Source: RGIG2094 sp045660065 (GTDB taxonomy: Bacteria; Bacillota; Clostridia; RGIG6154). From it: a stretch of DNA of 19,713 nucleotides. The stretch spans positions 1 through 19,713 of the forward strand of contig JAZRDC010000127.1 of the NCBI GenBank assembly GCA_045660065.1. The letters are read 5' to 3'. The notes beneath the pieces are model-generated. The model worked only from the letters and a program-made list of their open reading frames with translations. It was not told the origin of the DNA and did no database searches. Shown piece after piece: positions 1 through 5,818 of the stretch. The position numbers were made by a program, and so were the translations under genes. Within the stretch, counting starts at the first letter, position 1, and every line of letters starts with the position of its first letter.

Positions 1-1022
1 GCAATAATTGCTGCAAGTAAAAGACCTGCGATAAATTTCGGGAATACATCGCGAGCAAGTTCTACGAAAATCAATGACTGTTTACCCTGAGCAAGTAATA
101 CTTCTGAAAGGTCAGTTCCGTTTGAATATACAAACATTCTGCCAAGGTATGCAATAAGGATTGCAGCACCAAGTGTAAGGATAACCCAGATAATTGCAAC
201 TGTTGCTGATTTTTTAACCATAGAAGGCTTTTCGATAGCCATAAATCTTACGATGATGTGAGGCATACCAAAGTAACCAAGACCCCAGCCAAGACCTGAC
301 AAGATATCCTGCCAACTTGCGTTAAAGAAGTTAGCAACGAACTGGAATTCTTCACCGTTAGGACCTGTGTAAATTGTTGTAAGTGCGGCAGGCTCTAAAG
401 TTCTTGTAAAGCCAACTACAATCGGAACAACCAAAAGTGCACCAAGCATTAAAAGACCCTGGAAAAAGTCTGTCCAGCAAACTGCGTTAAATCCGCCGAG
501 GAATGTGTAAATAACAACGATTGCTGCGAAGATAATCATTGCAGTTGAAGGTTCAAGGTCTGGAATTAAAGTAGTAAATACATCAGAGCCTGCAACAAAT
601 GCTGATGCAACATAAATTGTAAAGCATACTAAAAATACTACTGCGCAAATGATGCTTAAAACATGGCTTTTTGATGCAAATCTGTTTGAAAGATACTGAG
701 GAAGTGTGATTGCATCGCCTGATGCTTTAGAAAACTTACGAAGTCTTTTTGCAACCAAAATCCAGTTTGCAGCAGTACCGATTGCAAGACCGATACCAAT
801 CCACGCCTGACCGAAACCGAAAGCCAGAATGCTTCCCGGTAAGCCCATTAAAAGCCATGCACTCATATCAGATGCCTGAGCACTCATTGCAGTAACCCAA
901 GGCCCCATTGCACGACCGCCAAGGAAGTAATCTTTGTCTGTTGCAACCTTGGACTTAAAGAAAAAGAATATACCTATAGCAATCATTGCTAAAAAGTATA
1001 AAACAAAAGCCAAAATATCCAT
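1..1022 (-). CDS. putP: Sodium/proline symporter (PutP-like, SSS family), 3' end outside window
   Basis: Inner-membrane sodium:solute symporter, most likely importing proline with Na+. I translated 340 residues from ATG 1022-1020; the reading frame is still open at the left edge, so roughly the last third of a ~500-residue protein is missing. A first membrane helix (about residues 3-22) is followed by the DYFLGGRAMGPW stretch and then ASDMSAWLLMGLPG (about 50-63). That stretch is a hallmark of PutP-type transporters, and its Asp (D52) corresponds to the sodium-site Asp of E. coli PutP. Further conserved segments are FLGGFNAVCWTDFFQG and, at the cut end, FIAGLLLAAIIA. The ribosome site is AAAGGAGATG just upstream. 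A promoter lies at 1066-1094, directly after the terminator-like hairpin that follows tetR. Proline specificity is inferred from sequence resemblance; another small solute is possible. Confidence 0.9.
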   Translation of the reverse strand, partial: MDILAFVLYFLAMIAIGIFFFFKSKVATDKDYFLGGRAMGPWVTAMSAQASDMSAWLLMGLPGSILAFGFGQAWIGIGLAIGTAANWILVAKRLRKFSKASGDAITLPQYLSNRFASKSHVLSIICAVVFLVCFTIYVASAFVAGSDVFTTLIPDLEPSTAMIIFAAIVVIYTFLGGFNAVCWTDFFQGLLMLGALLVVPIVVGFTRTLEPAALTTIYTGPNGEEFQFVANFFNASWQDILSGLGWGLGYFGMPHIIVRFMAIEKPSMVKKSATVAIIWVILTLGAAILIAYLGRMFVYSNGTDLSEVLLAQGKQSLIFVELARDVFPKFIAGLLLAAII

Positions 1023-1065
1023 AAATACATCTCCTTTTTTTAGTAAAATATTTTGCACTTTTAAC

Positions 1066-1094
1066 ATTGTAGCACACTTTTTTATAAAAAGCAA
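1066..1094 (-). promoter_or_regulatory. Predicted promoter of putP
   Basis: On the minus strand an extended -10 (TGC then TACAAT, 1066-1074) has a weak -35, TTGCTT (1089-1094), 17 bases upstream. It lies 44 bases before the putP start codon. The -35 touches the end of the upstream hairpin, so terminator and promoter are packed together. Confidence 0.5.
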
Positions 1095-1137
1095 TAGAGA
1101 ATTAAGTATAGACTGTAGTCTGTACTCAATTCTCTAT
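1094..1137 (-). terminator. Long hairpin after tetR, probable terminator
   Basis: An inverted repeat with arms 1094-1113 and 1118-1137 and a 4-base loop. The stem is 20 pairs with two mismatches, and on the minus strand both mismatches become G:U pairs. It is followed on the minus strand by ATTGCTTTTTAT. It lies 48 bases beyond the tetR stop, so it most likely ends tetR transcription and isolates putP. Confidence 0.6.
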
Positions 1138-1185
1138 AAAAATCTTTTATTTGGCTATTTAACAATAAAAGGCGTGTAGACTAAA

Positions 1186-1770
1186 TCAAATACGAATTTT
1201 AGCCATAAACATAGGCATAACCTTGTGGGCGTATCCTTTAAGGGAGTATTCACCGCCGCAAAGACACCAGTCGTAAATAAGCGCACGCTCGCACATTGCG
1301 TAAAGTTTTACTATTTCACCTGTTGTCATATCGCAGGTGAGCTCACCTGATTTTTGCCCCTCTGATACAATTTTTCGCAATAGTTTATAGTAAAGGCGTT
1401 TATTATCTAAAAGATGCTTTTCACCTTTGGTTATAAGTTGGGTTGAATAAAGTCTTGTGAGTAAGTCAATGTCAATTCTGTCCTCAATGGTTGCAAAAAG
1501 TTCGGAATTTAAATACAAAAGTTTGTCAAAGGCAGACATATCAGATGGCATACTTTCTGAAAGACGGGCATATTCTTCGTCAAAAATATATGAAAGAGAG
1601 CCAAGGAGTGCGTCTTTTCCTTCAAAATAATGGTAAAAAGACCCCTTGGAAGTGCCTGATTTTTCTATAATTTCTTCAACGGTTGTGTATTCGTAGCCCT
1701 GCTCGTAAAATAAATCCCAAGCGGCATTTATTATTTTGCCTTTTGTATTTTTATCATTTTTCTTTGACAT
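1186..1770 (-). CDS. TetR/AcrR-family transcriptional regulator
   Basis: A 194-residue DNA-binding repressor of usual family length. The N-terminal helix-turn-helix spans about residues 12-56 (GKIINAAWDLFYEQGYEYTT, then VEEIIEKSGTSKGSFYHYF), with the SKGSFYHYF recognition helix typical of TetR proteins. The rest is a helical ligand-binding and dimerisation region with several Cys residues near the end (CERALIYDWCLCGG); its ligand cannot be read from sequence. Start ATG 1770-1768 follows GGGTGATTTAA. A good promoter lies at 1789-1817. It is divergent from pdaA (90 bases apart) and upstream of putP in the same direction but separated by a hairpin. Either neighbour, or itself, could be the target. 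Confidence 0.93.
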   Translation of the reverse strand: MSKKNDKNTKGKIINAAWDLFYEQGYEYTTVEEIIEKSGTSKGSFYHYFEGKDALLGSLSYIFDEEYARLSESMPSDMSAFDKLLYLNSELFATIEDRIDIDLLTRLYSTQLITKGEKHLLDNKRLYYKLLRKIVSEGQKSGELTCDMTTGEIVKLYAMCERALIYDWCLCGGEYSLKGYAHKVMPMFMAKIRI

Positions 1771-1788
1771 TTAAATCACCCGAAATTC

Positions 1789-1817
1789 AGTATAGCATAA
1801 AATCATAAATATTTCAA
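1789..1817 (-). promoter_or_regulatory. Predicted promoter of tetR
   Basis: On the minus strand TTGAAA (1812-1817), a 17-base spacer, then TATACT (1789-1794) preceded by TGC, an extended -10. The start codon is 19 bases further on. A 9-base direct repeat, GCATAAAAT, occurs at 1795-1803 inside this promoter and again at 1823-1831, a possible regulator site. Confidence 0.65.
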
Positions 1818-1859
1818 TTACCGCATAAAATTTTCATATAACTTCTGCGAGGTGGAAAG

Positions 1860-2657
1860 ATGATACTTGTATTTACAAAGAAACAATTAAAAACAATCGG
1901 ACTTTCGTTGTGTTTTGCTTTGTTTGTGTGCTTTGCGGCAACAAATGCAAATATAAATCCTTATGTGGGAAAAACTTCAAAAACCGACTGGGGACTTTCT
2001 TATCAGGAAAACGGGAAAACCCCTCAAGGCAACGCTACGGCAGATTTTTTAAAAGAGTATAACGCCTATTATTGTGTGCCCACAGATGAAAAAGTTATAT
2101 ATTTAACCTTTGATGCAGGTTATGATAATGGCAATACCGCACCAATTTTAGATGCCCTGAAAAAACATAATGTAAAAGCAACATTTTTTTTGGTGGGAAA
2201 CTTTATTGAAAAAAATCCCGACCTTGTGAAAAGAATGGCAGATGAGGGGCATATCGTAGGAAATCATACAAAAAATCACCCCGACATGTCAAAAATCGCA
2301 TCGGCAGAAGATTTCAAAAAGGAAATTACCGCTTTGGAAAATGACTATAAAGCGGTAACGGGAAAAGAATTGTTAAAGATTTATCGTCCGCCTCAGGGAA
2401 AGTTTAACGAAGAAAACTTAAAACTTGCAAACTCAATGGGCTATAAAACATTTTTCTGGTCTTTGGCTTATGTTGACTGGTACGAAAATAAGCAACCAAC
2501 CAAAGAAGAGGCCTTTTCAAAACTCTTAACAAGAATACACCCGGGAGCAATCGTGCTTTTGCACTCCACCTCCAAAACCAATGCAGAAATAATGGATGAA
2601 TTATTGACCAAATGGGAAGAAATGGGGTACACCTTTAAAAATTTAGATACGTTATAA
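1860..2657 (+). CDS. pdaA: Polysaccharide deacetylase, PdaA-type (spore cortex muramic delta-lactam synthesis)
   Basis: A 265-residue extracytoplasmic carbohydrate esterase family 4 enzyme. In B. subtilis PdaA removes the acetyl group from MurNAc so that muramic delta-lactam, the cortex mark needed for germination, can form. A hydrophobic N-terminal segment (about 11-29) is a signal or anchor. The NodB domain shows TFDAGY (83-88, catalytic D85), the metal motif GNHTKNH (H136, H140), RPPQG (176-180), FFWSLAYVDW (198-207) and LLHS (233-236). As in PdaA, the second Asp of the usual TFDD motif is Ala. The whole stretch closely follows what I recall of B. subtilis PdaA. The ribosome site GAGGTGG lies 4 bases before the ATG. 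The gene stands alone and ends at a strong terminator. It supports an endospore-forming host; other CE4 roles are less likely. Confidence 0.88.
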   Translation: MILVFTKKQLKTIGLSLCFALFVCFAATNANINPYVGKTSKTDWGLSYQENGKTPQGNATADFLKEYNAYYCVPTDEKVIYLTFDAGYDNGNTAPILDALKKHNVKATFFLVGNFIEKNPDLVKRMADEGHIVGNHTKNHPDMSKIASAEDFKKEITALENDYKAVTGKELLKIYRPPQGKFNEENLKLANSMGYKTFFWSLAYVDWYENKQPTKEEAFSKLLTRIHPGAIVLLHSTSKTNAEIMDELLTKWEEMGYTFKNLDTL

Positions 2658-2681
2658 GGGAATGTTAAAAATGCCCAGAAC

Positions 2682-2718
2682 ATAAAAGACTAAGAAATTA
2701 AATTTCTTAGTCTTTTAT
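2682..2718 (+). terminator. Intrinsic terminator, probably bidirectional
   Basis: A perfect inverted repeat: AAAAGACTAAGAA is answered by TTCTTAGTCTTTT, with A and T runs on both flanks. It lies 24 bases after the pdaA stop. It would also stop minus-strand transcripts from the glycosidase gene at 2864-4891. Confidence 0.85.
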
Positions 2719-2720
2719 TA

Positions 2721-2806
2721 CGAAAAAACTAAGCCACTCGACGTATCTATATACGCCTTCGGGTATCCAAAAGCGAGCGAGGCTCTGCTTTTGCTCAGTT
2801 TTTCCG
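2721..2806 (-). repeat. 86-base branched inverted-repeat element
   Basis: Outer arms 2721-2734 and 2793-2806 pair over 14 positions; two pairs work only as G:U on the minus strand, so the fold suits minus-strand RNA. Inside, on the minus strand, AAAAGC and GCTTTT enclose GAGC/GCTC (one hairpin). Two overlapping alternatives follow: CGTAT with ATACG, or ATAC-CC with GG-GTAT. It lies between the glycosidase stop (2864) and the terminator. It may be a dispersed palindromic repeat or a structured 3' UTR; copy number cannot be judged here. Confidence 0.5.
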
Positions 2807-2863
2807 TTCTGAATATTTTTTCCTATTCCCACAATAAGATTGCAAAATTGTTTTTAACAACTA

Positions 2864-4891
2864 TTACTCATAAATAAAAAGTTTACATTCATTAGCGTTA
2901 AATGTAATTTCAAGCGGTAAGCCGTCGCTTACATATTCTTTTCCTGAATAAAATTCTGTCATTTTGCCAATGTGAGGGAAAGTTATTTTTCTTGTTCCGC
3001 CCTTGTGGTCGAAAAATGCCGCCATACGGGAGTTTGCATAAGTTGGAATTGGGGAGTTATGATACATATACACCCCGGCTTTTTGTGCAAGTTTTTTAAG
3101 AATTGAATATGGTATGCATCCTCTCGCACTCCATGCATCAAATCCGTTATCGTGATTTTTAAGCATAAGACGGGGGGCGTTTGTTAAGAAATCTCTTCCC
3201 AAAACTTCCGCTTGGCTGTCATCTGATGTAAGTAAAGGCTTAAGCGGTCTGCCTCTGTGACTGCCATATGATATGTCATAATCTTCGGTGGTAAATTCTT
3301 TGTCTATCACTGTAAAATATGGAGTTTCGTTATCCTCTTTGATTTTAATTCCGCAAAAATCAGAAAGAGCATCATAATCAAAACCTTTGTCAGTTATAGC
3401 ACCCGATGCGTACATAAATAAGAAATTTACTCCATTTTTACGCAAGTCTTTTATGGCATTTCTGATTTCATCAGTCGGTGCAAAGCAATCGGCGATAATC
3501 ATAAATTTGTATTGATTTTTTGGGAAGTTTTCCAAAAGTAAATCATAAATTGAAATTATGTCAAAGGGACAACCAATTCTGCCTAACTGATCTCTCTGGT
3601 CGTCAATATGTTCTTGCTTTAAAATTCCTGTGGAGTAAGTGTCTGTGTAAATGTATGATTTGCTGTCCACCACAAAAGCAACTTCTGAATTGTATTCAAC
3701 CTTTTTTGAACACATTTTCTGGAATGCTTTTCTTGTTTTTCCCAGTTCTTGGGCATCGGTAATGTCGGGATAGTTTGTGCCATATTGGTCAAAGAACCAA
3801 AAGCCTGATCCCTTTGACATAGCCATGGCAGATTCACGGCGAAGATAGTTAATGGATTCATCCATACTATCGTGTTTGCAGTGAAGTTTTTCAGTTTGTA
3901 CTACCACATGGTTTTTACCTTTAAAAGTGCAGTTGTCAATTGAGTGAACCATAAACTTGTTGTTAAGCCTTACAGATGTAAGACCTGTTTGTGATGAACT
4001 TACCCCGTCAAGGGATCTGTGGAAATATGAAGCGGGAGTTACAATAATATCAAGCTCATCAATCAATAGTTTGTCCGATGCGCCAGATCGCGCTTCAAAT
4101 GCACCAAGTCCTCCTGCCATTAAATATCCTGCAGGAGCACCGACTAAAAGTCTGCCTTGGGTGTGGTCTTTTACAAGCTTTGCATAGTAGGCAAGTTCCT
4201 TATTTACAATGTCATTCATAAATTCTATGTAATCAAGTGCATTTTTTTGTTTTATTGGATTTCTGAAATTTCCGTCAGAGCATTCTTCAAATTCGGCATT
4301 TGAAGGAAAGTAGGAGTTATCATCGCCTGTCCATTCTTTGAATGCTTTGTCGCGGAAATCACAGTCAAAATTATCAGGATATTTGTTGTGCCATTCGCAA
4401 GTGCCACCGGCAGAAAGAATTATTGCAAACACTTTTTCAGAATATTCTCTTTCAAGAAAATCCAATGTATCTTTGAGCATTCTCGAAGTACACTCACGCC
4501 AAGGCTTGTAAGTGCAGGCAGTAGAAAAGTATATAAAAGAATCAGGACAATCCGGATGTTCTTTTAAAAACCAATCTCTTGTATCTAACATAAGATTTAT
4601 CGCAAAATATGTGCTTGGTGCATTTTTGACATATAAATCTAAATCGCGTCTTAAAACATCCCAGTCATAGATACCATCCCCAAGCCAATATTCGCCATAA
4701 ATTGAATATGGGGTTTTGTAACTGTTAAGTATTCCGCTACAAAGTATAGATATAAATGGGATTTGGGCATCTCCCATATTTTTTACCGTATTTTCATTTG
4801 GTCGCCATGTTCGATAACCAACATATTCCATAACTTTACCATTGATTTCGATGGCTTTTACACCATTTTTATCAACAATTTTTGCATTCAT
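2864..4891 (-). CDS. GH42-like (beta-galactosidase-type) glycoside hydrolase, unassigned specificity
   Basis: A 675-residue protein with no signal peptide, so probably cytoplasmic, acting on imported oligosaccharides. The first ~390 residues read as a (beta/alpha)8 barrel (DWDVLRRDLDLYV at 76-88, FAIILSAGGTCEWHNKYPD at 155-173, GFWFFDQYG at 363-371). E166 in GGTCEW is the best candidate acid/base; the nucleophile is not obvious (D319 in HSIDN and E334 in QTEK are options). Residues about 400-500 (EVAFVVDSKSYIY, FDIISIYDLLLENF, YKFMIIADCF, NGVNFLFMY) look like the amidotransferase-like trimerisation domain of GH42 enzymes. The C-terminal ~60 residues look like a beta-domain. I prefer ATG 4891-4889, because the first ATG (4900) abuts AAAAGG with no spacing. 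It is divergent from an AraC regulator, its likely controller. Confidence 0.7.
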   Translation of the reverse strand: MNAKIVDKNGVKAIEINGKVMEYVGYRTWRPNENTVKNMGDAQIPFISILCSGILNSYKTPYSIYGEYWLGDGIYDWDVLRRDLDLYVKNAPSTYFAINLMLDTRDWFLKEHPDCPDSFIYFSTACTYKPWRECTSRMLKDTLDFLEREYSEKVFAIILSAGGTCEWHNKYPDNFDCDFRDKAFKEWTGDDNSYFPSNAEFEECSDGNFRNPIKQKNALDYIEFMNDIVNKELAYYAKLVKDHTQGRLLVGAPAGYLMAGGLGAFEARSGASDKLLIDELDIIVTPASYFHRSLDGVSSSQTGLTSVRLNNKFMVHSIDNCTFKGKNHVVVQTEKLHCKHDSMDESINYLRRESAMAMSKGSGFWFFDQYGTNYPDITDAQELGKTRKAFQKMCSKKVEYNSEVAFVVDSKSYIYTDTYSTGILKQEHIDDQRDQLGRIGCPFDIISIYDLLLENFPKNQYKFMIIADCFAPTDEIRNAIKDLRKNGVNFLFMYASGAITDKGFDYDALSDFCGIKIKEDNETPYFTVIDKEFTTEDYDISYGSHRGRPLKPLLTSDDSQAEVLGRDFLTNAPRLMLKNHDNGFDAWSARGCIPYSILKKLAQKAGVYMYHNSPIPTYANSRMAAFFDHKGGTRKITFPHIGKMTEFYSGKEYVSDGLPLEITFNANECKLFIYE

Positions 4892-4928
4892 TTTTATCAT
4901 CCTTTTCTTTGAAGAATATTGATTATTA

Positions 4929-4956
4929 CTTATATTGTATCAAATAAGTTTGACAA
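4929..4956 (-). promoter_or_regulatory. Predicted promoter of the GH42-like gene
   Basis: On the minus strand TTGTCA (4951-4956), a 16-base spacer and TATAAG (4929-4934), 38 bases before the chosen start codon. Its -35 occupies almost the same base pairs as the -35 of the opposing araC-type promoter, so both cannot easily be filled at once. Confidence 0.55.
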
Positions 4957-4978
4957 AATAAATACTATTTTATATAAT
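4950..4978 (+). promoter_or_regulatory. Consensus sigma-A promoter of the AraC-family gene
   Basis: TTGACA (4950-4955), a 17-base spacer and TATAAT (4973-4978): an exact match to both consensus hexamers at the optimal spacing. The imperfect inverted repeat TATCAAA-TAAG-TTTGACA overlaps the -35 and could be a regulator site. Confidence 0.8.
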
Positions 4979-5013
4979 AAAAATATAATTTTTTATCATA
5001 GGAAATGCGGGTA

Positions 5014-5772
5014 ATGACAGATAAAAATCAGGTGCTTATGTTGGCAACTGTAAAACTCTATAGAGAACAATTTGAACATGAAAAATTTATCAGTCAGGAC
5101 GACTTTTTAATATTGGCAGAATCGGGAAGTTTCTTGCTTAAATCAGAAAATGGAAGATATATAATAAAGGCAGGAGAGTGCGCCTGCCTGAAAAGAGACA
5201 CTTACTATACAAGAAAAATAATACAGCCTGCAAAATTGCACCTTTTCAGGTATCATTCGCCTGAACCACTTGTGGACGAGGAACATTTGAAATTTAAAGA
5301 TGAAGCGCGAATCAAATCAACAATAAAACTTTTAAATCGGATAGATGATTTGCCATCTTCTAATGAAACAGAACGAAAAACACATTTGTTTTTTGATATA
5401 ATTAATCAATATGTTTTGGAAAATGGAACACATTCAGAAAATACTAACAAGAATGATACTTTAATGCAGGAAATTGTGCGGAAAATACAAAGCAGGTTAA
5501 CTGAAAATCTGCCATTTACCAAGTATGCAAAAGATTCAGGGCTTTCCTATGCTCAGTTTTTCAGGAGATTTAAGGCGTATACGGGGTTGACACCTTCGGA
5601 GTATGTTAATGCTCTGCGTATGAAAAAAGCGAAAAAATTACTTATTGAAAGCAATTTGCAAATAAAAGAAATTTCTGATAGTCTTGGTTTTGAAAATGAG
5701 TATTATTTCAGTAATTTTTTCAAAAAGCATTACAATATATCACCATCAACCTTCAGAAAAATAAAATTATAA
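5014..5772 (+). CDS. AraC-family transcriptional regulator with N-terminal cupin-type sensor
   Basis: A 252-residue regulator. The N-terminal half is beta-rich (FLILAESGSFLLKSENGRYIIKAGECACLKRDTYYTRK split over about 31-68), like the sugar-sensing cupin arm of AraC proteins. The C-terminal half is the double helix-turn-helix domain: LPFTKYAKDSGLSYAQFF (about 166-183) and IKEISDSLGFENEYYFSNFF (about 217-236), ending in the usual SPSTFRK. I chose ATG 5014 because AGGA at 5000-5003 is 10 bases away, whereas for ATG 5005 it is only one base away. The divergent GH42-like gene is the expected target, activated in response to its sugar; this is inference from layout. A strong terminator follows directly. 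Confidence 0.9.
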   Translation: MTDKNQVLMLATVKLYREQFEHEKFISQDDFLILAESGSFLLKSENGRYIIKAGECACLKRDTYYTRKIIQPAKLHLFRYHSPEPLVDEEHLKFKDEARIKSTIKLLNRIDDLPSSNETERKTHLFFDIINQYVLENGTHSENTNKNDTLMQEIVRKIQSRLTENLPFTKYAKDSGLSYAQFFRRFKAYTGLTPSEYVNALRMKKAKKLLIESNLQIKEISDSLGFENEYYFSNFFKKHYNISPSTFRKIKL

Positions 5773-5809
5773 AAAACAATCCATCCTAATAGCGGATGGA
5801 TTGTTTTTT
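5771..5809 (+). terminator. Bidirectional intrinsic terminator
   Basis: AAAAAACAATCCATCC (5771-5786) pairs perfectly with 5794-5809 around a 7-base loop; U runs occur on both strands. It lies between two convergent genes, the AraC regulator and the EF-G-like gene, and serves both. The stem begins inside the araC stop codon. Confidence 0.92.
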
Positions 5810-5818
5810 TATGTAATA

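Noticed and set aside
934..1179. 81-codon plus-strand open frame across the putP start and the following spacer
   Set aside because: It is antisense to putP, runs through the hairpin and putP promoter, has low-complexity composition and no ribosome site.
1823..1845. Sigma-F/G-type promoter for pdaA (GCATA and CATATAA elements)
   Set aside because: The elements are present but the spacing does not fit (about 7 or 24 bases rather than about 15-18).
2848..2860. TTGTT-TTT-AACAA mini-hairpin just after the GH42-like gene
   Set aside because: Five AT-rich pairs with a 3-base loop and no U tract beyond; too weak to be a terminator.
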